The position numbers and the translations under genes were made by a program. A DNA stretch of 64,000 bases from Torymus aiolomorphi. Its lineage: Eukaryota; Arthropoda; Insecta; Hymenoptera; Torymidae. This document shows, piece by piece, positions 23,297 to 34,500 of this stretch. Where the stretch lies: NCBI GenBank assembly GCA_036365515.1, contig CM070876.1:109836810-109900809 (forward strand), in the 5' to 3' direction. The notes under the pieces are model-generated. The model was not told the origin of the DNA. It made no database searches and saw nothing but the letters and a program-made list of their open reading frames with translations. How positions within the stretch are numbered: the first letter of the stretch is position 1; each line of letters starts with the position of its first letter.

Positions 23297-24775
23297 GGGT
23301 TGCTTTTAAAAAATAAAAAGTATGTTATTAAATAAAAAATTCTGCACTTTCTGATAAGTACAAAAAGAAAAATGTATCACGCCGACCTTTTTAAAACGGT
23401 ATTTATTGTTGAGAATAGAAAAGCTGTTTTCCTAACCTATTTTGTGCTAGTACGGGAATAACGCGTTTGTGCAATTAGAAATTATTTATTTTCTACTATA
23501 TATTCAAATTATCCCTTTACTTAAAAAATCATATAAGTTCATAAATAATTTTTTCACACATGATTTGACTAATTAAAATGTTAAATAATACTTATTGTTT
23601 CGTGATCGCTGCATTGACTAGCGAGTCCTTACCTTACCTATAAACTAGAAATGCCTCCATTTGATTAACATGCTAACCAAGAGAGTTGTTCTATTCAAAA
23701 TAGTTTAATTTTATTACGATATCTCTTTATGTTTTTCAAACATGAATTATTGATAGCAAATCACTTATTAATCAATAATCGCTAAGGACAAATTATAGCT
23801 ATCAAAATTATTTTTTTTTTTTATTAAATAGTGAAAAACTTAATACTACTTGAAGTTCATTAATAATACATAAATAATATGAGTTTCAATAGTATATAAA
23901 ATGGAAAAATAATGTATTAAAAATCGAAAAGTCGATTTTTGAGATACAAACTGTTTACGGAAAAAACGATTTCAGCAATAACTCAAAATTGACTAAGAAA
24001 AGAAGCAGTACTGGGAAAAAGCACATTTTCAGACCAGTACTGGGACAGCAATACAAAATCTACAATAAGCACTTAAGACGATAATATCATTAATTTATTA
24101 GCATTATTTATGGTGTTTACTATGTAGTCACATCGTTATTTTGTTGATTTACCCCTGATGAAATTAGTGCATAACATGATACCAATTTTTCGAGGCTAAT
24201 TTTCCGAATGCGTATAGCAAAATCCTTGTCCAATTTTAGGTACCTCTTGATTTCCATATCACAGTAGTGGGACAGTGAGAAACACGTTAAAAAGTATAGT
24301 CCCACTATTGCAACCGAACAGACGTCCCACTACTACTCCCAAGTAAATTAGCGTGACTCACTACACCAGAGAATACTTATTTTCTTTGAATGCGATTAAT
24401 TTAAAACACCAACAACGAAAAAAACTTGTTTTCTTAAATAAATCTTGAAACACGAGCTATCTGCTGAGGTGACGAGTTTTCATGTATTATGCTTCGTTTT
24501 GGTACTAGAAAAGATTATAAAAAAAGTATGATCGAAACTGTCCCACTACTGCATACTTTACCTTATATCAATAAGTCATATTTTGAAAATATTATTTGGC
24601 TTTTATAGCATTAATAAAACCGAATCAAAAAAACAAAAAAATATATAATCCAACAATTAATGAGGTACAATATACAATATCTCCTATGAATTATAAAGAT
24701 CCAGATGAAACCGTTCTTGAGTAATTGCGGATTGAACAAACTATGAAAAAATGTACATTTCTAATATCTTTGTAC
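23297..24775. other. AT-rich region with six copies of a CAGTAGTGGGAC motif
   Basis: There is no gene. CAGTACTGGGA (about 24006) and CAGTACTGGGACAGC (about 24036) are followed by CAGTAGTGGGACAG (about 24262). Inverted forms are GTCCCACTATTGCA (about 24299), GTCCCACTACTA (about 24324) and TGTCCCACTACTGCA (about 24539). The clustered, two-way motif suggests subterminal repeats of an unrecognised element. Confidence 0.5.
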
Positions 24776-25145
24776 TCATCTGCTCCTCCAGAAAAAACTT
24801 TTTTTTGGCGCTATTTTAGCCCCTTTGCACCCTCCAAGCAAATGGTTCCGGATCAAATTTCATATAGCCAATTTTTTTTACAAGGCTATGGCAACATCTG
24901 GAAGAAATATCTGCCATTAAATTTGTCTTAAATTAATAAACTCTAATGGTATCAATTTTTTTTGTCATGTATGGTCTAGTCGGGGTGGTTTTAGGGATGA
25001 TTTGAGGGGGATAATCACTTTGGAAATAACTTATTTTGCAGTTTGTACATGTTTTATGCATATCTATAAGAGATAATATAAAAAAAAAAATGAATTTGGT
25101 AATTTTCAATATTTCGTTCACGATGAACGTTCAGAACTTCAAACA
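24776..25145 (-). repeat. Dispersed repeat (copy 2, inverted relative to 13453-14060)
   Basis: It matches 13453-13800 in reverse complement, and its right end carries CACGATGAACGTTCAGAAC and CTTCAAACAC, the same terminal motif as the element at 8370. Confidence 0.7.
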
Positions 25146-25236
25146 CATAAATCGACGCATTCGCTTTTTCAGTCAAAAATCGACTTGTTCGTTTTTCCAA
25201 CCAAAAATCGACGTGTCTGCTTTTTCCACTAAGCCG
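25146..25236. repeat. Minisatellite block, same family as 12897-13455
   Basis: Three units of the AAAATCGACGTGT.TGCTTTTTC type. As at 13.4 kb it sits directly beside the dispersed repeat, so the two travel together. Confidence 0.7.
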
Positions 25237-25549
25237 ATGATATGCTAAAGTAATTCTTGGTACTCGCGCATCATTGTCGGTCTGGGATAAGGATATTAGC
25301 TGACTGGATACTTATAATTAACTTCATTGCAATCGTTGACTAAAATATAATTGGATTTTTTATAGGTTTGTCGGAACACCCATTTGTCTTAAAAATATTA
25401 CTTAAAAAGATTAATTATATGGTTATATTATAGTACTACGCCCTGACTTATAGTTTTGTACGATTACAACAATATTCGGTTTTAATAACAAAGTACCTAC
25501 AAATACGTATAATAAATATTATTGTAGGTTCAAGCAGAATAAAAGCAAG
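25237..25549 (+). promoter_or_regulatory. Putative 5' region of the composite transposase gene
   Basis: AT-rich sequence precedes the ATG at 25550. Acceptor-like AG sites at about 25370 (TTTTTTATAG) and 25529 (TTATTGTAG) suggest that a 5' intron or untranslated exon could join just before the start codon. I cannot identify a TATA box or terminal inverted repeat with confidence. Confidence 0.3.
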
Positions 25550-27520
25550 ATGGATGGTCAAAGTAAGTATAACAATATTGTTAATATTGCAGGCAATAGT
25601 GAAGGTGACATTTGCAATAATCCTTCAACAATTGATCTCGAATGCAACGACATTGAAAAATCCACTATAAGTGCATCGCAAGAAGACCAATGTCTTTCTT
25701 TAAATGTTCTACCTACATCACAATCATTTGGAAGAGACATGGAATCACTTACATTTCAGGGTGGTGGATGTAATTCTCTCTCACAAGAAGCTTCCACACA
25801 TCAGCCACAGGTCACTGAAAATTACTCAATTACATCTCAGGAACATGAAAGACGGCATAAAAACTTCGAAGGTCCGAGAATTACTGATCCTGTGTATTAT
25901 CATGATGAATTGCGTGGAATGTATGTAGAACATGGATTCCGTGAACAATGCAGTTTTCATGACCTTTATTATGAAAATTGTGCGAATAAAGGATTATGTT
26001 CTAAATTGAAATTCGTCTGTAATCATTGCCATTACTTTAAGTGGGTTAATCTTATTGATAATAATGGTCCACTTATGCCTCTGAACGATGGTGCAGTATC
26101 TGGGACGATAGCAGCAGGAACAGGATATTCTCAGTTGGAACAGAAGCTGGCTTGTATGAACTTACAATGTATGTCCAATGTTTTATACAGACAACATAGA
26201 CAAGATTTAATAGCAAGCTTTGAAAAAACTGCCGAAGAAACAATGAACGAGGCAGCTGCCATGGAAAGAGAACTGGCGATAATGGAAGGCGATATAATTG
26301 AAGGGATTCCATATATAACTGTTCAAGTGGATGGATCTTGGTTGAAAAGAACGTATAAAAGTGGAAAATTCGATTCTTTACCTGGATGTGCAGCCATTAT
26401 AGGATGTAGAACGAAAAAAGTTTTGTATGTTGGAGTCCGCAATAAACTATGCCATATTTGCGATCTTGCTGAAAGAAAAAATTGCGCTCCCAAAAAGCAC
26501 AAATGCTATAAAAATTGGGACCGTGAACAAAGCTCAAGTTCTATGGAAAAAGATATCATTGTACAAGGATTTTCAGAAAGTGTAGAAAAACATAAATTGA
26601 TTTACAAAACTGTTATAGGAGATGGTGATAGCAGCGTTTACAAAGCCATATTAGATAGCAATCCTTATCGGCAATATGGAGTAAAGGTTCAAAAAATTGA
26701 ATGCACAAACCATTTACTTAGGAATATGTGCAATAAGATTGTTGATGCTTCTAAGGGAAGATTGGTGCACACTTTGGCAAGAGGAAATGTAACGTCTTTT
26801 CGAGATTATGTTAAAAAATGTTCATTCAAAATTAGGCAACACATAATGACGTTAATAAAAATGAAAATAAATCAAAGAGATGCCGATTCTGAAGTAAAAA
26901 GTTTGCAACACCAAATCATGAATTCCGTTCACCATATTTTCGGAGATCATGCTCAATGTCGCAAATTTCAAGTACCTTGTGAAAAAACAACAGGTAAAAA
27001 TTGGATTCCGACATTGAAATCGACAGGAATGTATATAGCTATACGACAAGCCGTGTCTGATCTAAGCTGCCATGCTCGGAGTTTATTAAAATCTGAAACT
27101 AGCAATTATGTAGAATCTTTTAACGCTATTGTTGCTAAAATAGTTGGATCAAAGCGTATTAATTACGGTCAAAGGGATTCGTATTATGTAAGAGTACATG
27201 CTGCAGTTGTTCAATTCAACATGCAATCCCTTTTAACGAGATTGAACGAAAATTGTGGATATGAGTCTTCAAATATTATGACATTAATGGAAGAAAAAGC
27301 TAAGAAAAAGATTGAACAAAAGAAAACTTTAAGAATGCTTCAAGGAAGGAGACGAAGAAGATGTGTTGAAAATGGAAAAGAAGATTATGGAGAAGGTGCT
27401 AATCATCCAGATATCAGCCCAGAAGCGTATGAAATTTTAGTTGAACAACACTTAGAGAATCTTAGAAAGGATAAAACTAATCGAGCCGAAATTGAACGTG
27501 CGACAGTAAATCAAAGCTAA
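25550..27520 (+). CDS. Mutator-like DDE transposase (N-terminal part of a composite protein)
   Basis: The 656-residue frame starts at an ATG and is predicted to catalyse transposon cutting and joining in the nucleus. A Cys/His cluster at residues 134-160 (CSFHDLYYENC, CNHCHYF) may bind zinc. The RNase H-like core shows VDGSW (Asp261), a zinc-like cluster at 301-319 (CHIC...C...HKC), IGDGDSS (Asp358/360), the C-x2-H motif CTNH (385-388) typical of the Mutator superfamily, and YVESFN (Glu522), the probable third acidic residue. The end is Lys/Arg rich. The order and motifs match insect proteins that I know as Mutator-like transposase fused to a YqaJ domain. The frame ends at a TAA (27518-27520), and the same frame stays open on the other side. 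Catalytic assignments are inferred from motif order. Confidence 0.8.
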   Translation: MDGQSKYNNIVNIAGNSEGDICNNPSTIDLECNDIEKSTISASQEDQCLSLNVLPTSQSFGRDMESLTFQGGGCNSLSQEASTHQPQVTENYSITSQEHERRHKNFEGPRITDPVYYHDELRGMYVEHGFREQCSFHDLYYENCANKGLCSKLKFVCNHCHYFKWVNLIDNNGPLMPLNDGAVSGTIAAGTGYSQLEQKLACMNLQCMSNVLYRQHRQDLIASFEKTAEETMNEAAAMERELAIMEGDIIEGIPYITVQVDGSWLKRTYKSGKFDSLPGCAAIIGCRTKKVLYVGVRNKLCHICDLAERKNCAPKKHKCYKNWDREQSSSSMEKDIIVQGFSESVEKHKLIYKTVIGDGDSSVYKAILDSNPYRQYGVKVQKIECTNHLLRNMCNKIVDASKGRLVHTLARGNVTSFRDYVKKCSFKIRQHIMTLIKMKINQRDADSEVKSLQHQIMNSVHHIFGDHAQCRKFQVPCEKTTGKNWIPTLKSTGMYIAIRQAVSDLSCHARSLLKSETSNYVESFNAIVAKIVGSKRINYGQRDSYYVRVHAAVVQFNMQSLLTRLNENCGYESSNIMTLMEEKAKKKIEQKKTLRMLQGRRRRRCVENGKEDYGEGANHPDISPEAYEILVEQHLENLRKDKTNRAEIERATVNQS

Positions 27521-29032
27521 TGCGATTTATGGTATCAGAAAAGAAGTGAATTGTTGACAGCTTCCAATTTCGGTAAAATTTGTCGAAAGAAGAACAGTAC
27601 TTCCTCTGCTGTAATGGTTAAAAGCATCCTTTATCCACCTGTTTTGAATCTTCCAGCATTTACGTATGGACACGAAAATGAAGCTAGTTCACGGATTATG
27701 TTGTCCAGAAAATTAAAACAGAATATAGAAATTGCTGGCTTGCTTATTGACGCAAATGAGGAATATTTAGGAGCATCTGTAGATGGTTTAATAGGCAACG
27801 ATGGTATTGTCGAATTGAGGAATCCCATTTCTGCAGCCAATTTGACAATACCGCAGGCTCTAAAACGCAAACGGCATATAAGAAGAATTTTCAGTAAAGA
27901 AAATATTAATAAATTGAACCCACATCATGAATATTATTATCAAGTTCAAGGTCAATTACATATAACTAATAGAGAGTATTGCATATTTGCTATCTGTACC
28001 AAAATTGACATTAAATACATTAGAGTTGAACGTGATGATGATTTTTGGAAGGCCAAGATGGATGAACCATTAAGAAGATTTTATTTTGATTGCTTACTCC
28101 CAGAATTATTAGATAGTCGCTACAATTGTAACATGGCCCTGCGGGAGCCAGATTACGTTTTGGAAGCACAAAGAGAACAACAACATAAAGCTGCTGAAAA
28201 GGCGTCCAAAGTAAAAAAAACAAGTGTACATTTACTCAACACTGCGACAGAGAACAGAAAGAGAAAGAGAACAACAGCAACAGTAAAAAGGAAAATAACG
28301 TCCCAAACTAAGAAGAAACAAAAACTTATCGAGCCATTCATAAGTACAGCTGAAGATCTTAATTATAGCAGCCCAAACATGGAATCTTTGCAAGGAACCG
28401 TTGAAAATCACAGAGACATGTGTACAACTGAAAGTAATTGCGAGTCAATCGAAGCTCGAAGAGTTGTTTTGGCGGCACTGTACGTAAATATTAATATGGA
28501 TTACGTATGTAAGAATATCTTAGATGTTGGAAGTTTTCATTGGGATGACAGTATAGAATCGGTTTTGCAATTAGCGCAAAAACAAGCGCCGCAGTACGAA
28601 ATTCACCCGACCATTTACTTTAAACATTATGATCTACCAGAACAATATTTAGGATACCATGGAAAAATTATATTACAAATAATAGGTGGCCATCCAGAAT
28701 TTGAACACTGGATTTGCATACTATACGATGGTAAATATTTAAAATTTTTGACAGTCTTAATCGAACAAGTGCGTCACAACTGCACTGTTGAAAAACGTTA
28801 CTTCCATCATCGTTATCCTCAATTACAATGGGAAAATATTCGTTTTGCACCGGTAACAAAACAACCAGATGCGACAAGTTGCGGAGTATACTGTTTTGCT
28901 TTCATGACTGACATAATTTTGAAAAAAAACATTATCAAAATTAAATATTCTCAAAACGCAACAGTAATGAGAAATCATGCTGTGACCATACTTCGACAAC
29001 AAAAACTACTAAGCTTTCCATATCGCAGATAA
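27521..29032 (+). CDS. YqaJ-type nuclease plus Ulp1-like protease (C-terminal part, beyond an in-frame TAA)
   Basis: This is in frame with the transposase and separated only by TAA. There is no ATG before the conserved LTASNFGKI motif; the codon at 27551 is TTG and the first ATG is 27614, inside the domain. YqaJ-like features, numbered from 27551: LTASNFG (2-8), VDGLIG (77-82), IVELRNP (86-92), YYYQVQGQL (128-136). This family normally has E-x-K at VEIKCP; here it reads E-L-R, so the catalytic lysine is replaced by arginine. A Lys-rich linker follows (about 205-258). The C-terminal part resembles C48 proteases: EHWICILYDG (His386) and QPDATSCGVYC (Gln438, Cys444). The Asp normally found in a YDS-like motif after the His is not evident. 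So the nuclease and perhaps the protease look impaired. It ends just before the satellite array. Confidence 0.7.
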   Translation, partial: CDLWYQKRSELLTASNFGKICRKKNSTSSAVMVKSILYPPVLNLPAFTYGHENEASSRIMLSRKLKQNIEIAGLLIDANEEYLGASVDGLIGNDGIVELRNPISAANLTIPQALKRKRHIRRIFSKENINKLNPHHEYYYQVQGQLHITNREYCIFAICTKIDIKYIRVERDDDFWKAKMDEPLRRFYFDCLLPELLDSRYNCNMALREPDYVLEAQREQQHKAAEKASKVKKTSVHLLNTATENRKRKRTTATVKRKITSQTKKKQKLIEPFISTAEDLNYSSPNMESLQGTVENHRDMCTTESNCESIEARRVVLAALYVNINMDYVCKNILDVGSFHWDDSIESVLQLAQKQAPQYEIHPTIYFKHYDLPEQYLGYHGKIILQIIGGHPEFEHWICILYDGKYLKFLTVLIEQVRHNCTVEKRYFHHRYPQLQWENIRFAPVTKQPDATSCGVYCFAFMTDIILKKNIIKIKYSQNATVMRNHAVTILRQQKLLSFPYRR

Positions 29033-31552
29033 ATATGATTCCCTTTAGTAAAGTTTATTTAATTTTGTTCAAACACTGCATATAGATGAAAAAAGCATAA
29101 CTATTTATTTCTATGTATAGGCGAACTACCCATTATTTTTAATATATATTCTGCATGTAGCTAAAATACGTGAAAAATTTGTTTCCTGTGTATACTTGAC
29201 ATACACATAAAAGCTTCTCTTTTACGTATAGGCGAAAGACGGAAAGGTTTTGTTTCATGCGCCAATGCGCATCATTTTTTGTAGAATCTGCCTACAGGCG
29301 AAATAAGCATTCTTTATAATATAGTATATTCTGCATAAGTATATAGCTAAAATACGCGAAAATTGTGTTTCCTGCATATACTCGAAATATACATAAAAGC
29401 TTTTCTTTCACGTATAGACGAAATACAGAAAGATTTTGTTTCAAGTCTATAGGCCAATCGTGCATCATTTTTTATATAATCAGCGTACAGGCGAAATACG
29501 CATCATTTTTTATATAATCTGTGTATAGGCGAAATACGCCAACATTTTTTCCTGTGTATAGGCGAAATACGCATCGTTTTTATATAAGCTGCATATATGC
29601 GGAATATGCTACAGGCCAGAAATGAAGTCAGCGCATAATAGGTAAACCAAATGCGCATGATAAGAACTCGATAGATTTTGTGTATAGACGAAATACGCAA
29701 CGTTTTACAAATACAATCGGCGTATAGGCGAAATACGGCAACATTTTTTCCGGTGTATAGGCGAAATACGCATCGTTTTTATATAAGCAGCATATAAGCG
29801 AAATATGTTACAGGCTACAAATAAAGTCAGCGTATAATAGTGAAACGAAATGCGCTTGGTAAGAAAGAAGTCGATAGATTTTGTGTATAGACAAAAAACG
29901 CACCGTTTTACAAATATAATCAGCTAATAGGTGAAATACGCATAATTTTTTATATAATCTGTGTATAGGCGAAATACGCTAACACTTTTTCCTGTGTATA
30001 GGGGAAATACGCATCGCTTTTATATAAGCTGCATATAAGCGAAATATGCTACAGGCCAGAAATGAAGTCAGCGCATAATAGGTAAACGAAATACGCATGA
30101 TAGGAACTCGATAGATTTTGTGTATAGACGAAATACGCACCGTTTTACAAATACAATCGGCGTATAGGCGGAATACGCCAACATTTTTTTCTGTGTATAG
30201 GTGAAATACGTATCGTTTTTATATGAGCAGCATATAAGCGACATATGCTACAGGCTACAAATAAAGTCAGCGTATAATAGTTAAACGAAATGCGCTTGAT
30301 AAGAACTCGATAGATTTTATGTATAGACGAAATACGCACCGTTTTACAAATATAATCGGGGTATAGGCGAAATACGCCAACATTTTTCCTGTGTATAGGC
30401 GAAATACACATCTATTTATATAAACAGTATATAAGCGAATTATGCTACAGGCTACAAATAAAGCCAACGTCTAATAGATAAACGAAATGCGATTGATAAG
30501 AACTCGATACATGTTGTGTATAGACGAAATACGCACCGTTTTACAAATATAATCAGCGAATAGGCGAAATACGCATCATTTTTTATATAATCTATGTATA
30601 GGCGAAATACGCCAACATTCTTTCCTGTGTATAAGCGAAATACGCATCGTTTTTATATAAGCTGCATATAAACGAAATATGCTACAAGCGAGAATGAAGT
30701 TAGCGCATCATAGGTAAATGAAATACGCATGATAAGAACTCGATAGATTTTATGTATAGACGAAATACGCACCGTTTTACAAATACAATCGGCGTATAGG
30801 CGAAATACGCCAACATTTTTTCCTGTGTATAGGCGAAATACGCATCGTTTTTATATAAGCAGCATATAAGCGATATATGCTACAGGCTACAAATAAAGTC
30901 AGCGTATAATAGCTAAACGAAATGCGCTTAACAAGAACTCGATAGATTTTGTGTATAGACGAAATACGAACCGTTTTACAAATGCAATCGGCGTATAGGC
31001 GAAATACGCCAACATTTTTTCCTGCGTATAGGCGAAATACGCATCATTTTTTATATAATCTGTGTATAGGCGAAATACGCCAACATTTTTTCCTGTGTAT
31101 AGGCGAAATACGCATCGTTTTAGTATAAGCTGCATATAAGGGAAATATGCTACAGGCCAGAAATGAAGACAGCGCATAATAGGTAAACGAAATACGTATG
31201 ATAAAAACTCGATAGATTTTGTGTATAGACGAAATACGAACCGTTTTACAAATACAATCGGCGTATAGGCGAAATACGCCAACATTTTTTCCTGCGTATA
31301 GGCGAAATACGCATCGTTTTTATATAAGCAGCATATAAGCGACATATGCTACAGGCTACAAATAAAGTCCGCGTATAATAGTTAAACGAAATGCGCTTGA
31401 TAAGAACTCGATCGATTTTGTGTATAGACGAAATACGCACCGTTTTACAAATATAATCGGGGTATAGGCGAAATACGCCAACATTTTTCCTGAGTATAGG
31501 CTAAATACACATCTATTTATATCAACATTATATAAGCGAAATATGCTACAGG

Positions 31553-34500
31553 CTACAAATAAAGCCAACGTCTAATAGATAAACGAAATGCGATTGATAA
31601 GAACTCGATAGATTTTGTGTATAGACGAAATACGCACCGTTTTACAAATATAATCGGGGTATAGGCGAAATACGCCAACATTTTTTCTGTGTATAGGCGA
31701 AATACACATCTATTTATATAAACAGTATATAAGCGAATTATGCTACAGGCTGCAAATAAAGCCAACGTCTAATAGATAAACGAAATGCGATTGATAAGAA
31801 CTCGATAGATTTTGTGTTTAGACGAAATGCGCACCGTTTTACAAATATAATCAGCGAATAGGCGAAATACGCCAACATTTTTTCTGTGTATAGGCGAAAT
31901 ACACATCTATTTATATAAACAGTATATAAGCGAATTATGCTACAGGCTGCAAATAAAGCCAACGTCTAATAGATAAACGAAATGCGATTGATAAGAACTC
32001 GATAGATTTTGTGTTTAGACGAAATGCGCACCGTTTTACAAATATAATCAGCGAATAGGCGAAATACGCCAACATTTTTTCCTGTGTATAAGCGAAATAC
32101 GCATCGTTTTTATATAAGTTGCATATAAGTGAAATATGCTACAGGCCAGAAATGAAGTCAGCGCATAATAGGTAAACGAAATACGTATGATAAGAACTCG
32201 ATAGATTTTGTGTATAGATTAAATACGAACCGTTTTACAAATACAATCGGCGTATAGGCGAAATACGCCAACATTTTTTCCTGTGTATAGGAGAAATACG
32301 CATCGTTTTTATTTAAGCAGTATATAAGCGACATATGCTACAGGCTACAAATAAAGTCCGCGTATAATAGTTAAACGAAATGCGCTTGATAAGAACTCGA
32401 TCGATTTTGTGTATAGACGAAATACGCACCGTTTTACAAATATAATCGGGGTATAGGCGAAATACGCCAACATTTTTTCCTGCGTATAGGCGAAATACGC
32501 ATCATTTTTTATATAATCTGTGTATAGGCGAAATACGCTACAGGCCAGAAATGAAGACAGCGCATAATAGGTAAACGAAATGCGCTTCATAAGAACTCGA
32601 TAGATTTTGTGTATAGACGAAATACGAACCGTTTTACAAATGCAATCGGCGTATAGGCGAAATACGCCAACATTTTTTCCTGCGTATAGGCGAAATACGC
32701 ATCATTTTTTATATAATCTGTGTATAGGCGAAATACGCCAACATTTTTTCCTGTGTATAGGCGAAATACGCATCGTTTTAGTATAAGCTGCATATAAGGG
32801 AAATATGCTACAGGCCAGAAATGAAGACAGCGCATAATAGGTAAACGAAATACGTATGATAAAAACTCGATAGATTTTGTGTATAGACGAAATACGAACC
32901 GTTTTACAAATACAATCGGCGTATAGGCGAAATACGCCAACATTTTTTCCTGCGTATAGGGGAAATACGCATCGTTTTTATATAAGCAGCATATAAGCGA
33001 CATATGCTACAGGCTACAAATAAAGTCCGCGTATAATAGTTAAACGAAATGCGCTTGATAAGAACTCGATCGATTTTGTGTATAGACGAAATACGCACCG
33101 TTTTACAAATATAATCGGGGTATAGGCGAAATACGCCAACATTTTTCCTGAGTATAGGCTAGATACACATCTATTTATATCAACATTATATAGGCGAAAT
33201 ATGCTACAGGCTACAAATAAAGCCAACGTCTAATAGATAAACGAAATGCGATTGATAAGAACTCGATAGATTTTGTGTATAGACGAAATACGCACCGTTT
33301 TACAAATATAATCGGGGTATAGGCGAAATACGCCAACATTTTTTCTGTGTATAGGCGAAATACACATCTATTTATATAAACAGTATATAAGCGAATTATG
33401 CTACAGGCTGCAAATAAAGCCAACGTCTAATAGGTAAACGAAATGCGATTGATAAGAACTCGATAGATTTTGTGTTTAGACGAAATGCGCACCGTTTTAC
33501 AAATATAATCAGCGAATAGGCGAAATACGCCAACATTTTTTCCTGTGTATAAGCGAAATACGCATCGTTTTTATATAAGTTGCATATAAGTGAAATATGC
33601 TACAGGCCAGAAATGAAGTCAGCGCATAATAGGTAAACGAAATACGTATGATAAGAACTCGATAGATTTTGTGTATAGATTAAATACGAACCGTTTTACA
33701 AATACAATCGGCGTATAGGCGAAATACGCCAACATTTTTTCCTGTGTATAGGCGAAATACGCATCATTTTTTATATAATCTGTGTATAGGCGACATATGC
33801 TACAGGCTACAAATAAAGTCCGCGTATAATAGTTAAACGAAATGCGCTTGATAAGAACTCGATCGATTTTGTGTATAGACGAAATACGCACCGTTTTACA
33901 AATATAATCGGGGTATAGGCGAAATACGCCAACATTTTTCCTGAGTATAGGCTAAATACACATCTATTTATATCAACATTATATAAGCGAAATATGCTAC
34001 AGGCTACAAATAAAGCCAACGTCTAATAGATAAACGAAATGCGATTGATAAGAACTCGATAGATTTTGTGTATAGACGAAATACGCACCGTTTTACAAAT
34101 ATAATCGGGGTATAGGCGAAATACGCCAACATTTTTTCTGTGTATAGGCGAAATACACATCTATTTATATAAACAGTATATAAGCGAATTATGCTACAGG
34201 CTGCAAATAAAGCCAACGTCTAATAGATAAACGAAATGCGATTGATAAGAACTCGATAGATTTTGTGTTTAGACGAAATGCGCACCGTTTTACAAATATA
34301 ATCAGCGAATAGGCGAAATACGCCAACATTTTTTCTGTGTATAGGCGAAATACACATCTATTTATATAAACAGTATATAAGCGAATTATGCTACAGGCTG
34401 CAAATAAAGCCAACGTCTAATAGATAAACGAAATGCGATTGATAAGAACTCGATAGATTTTGTGTTTAGACGAAATGCGCACCGTTTTACAAATATAATC

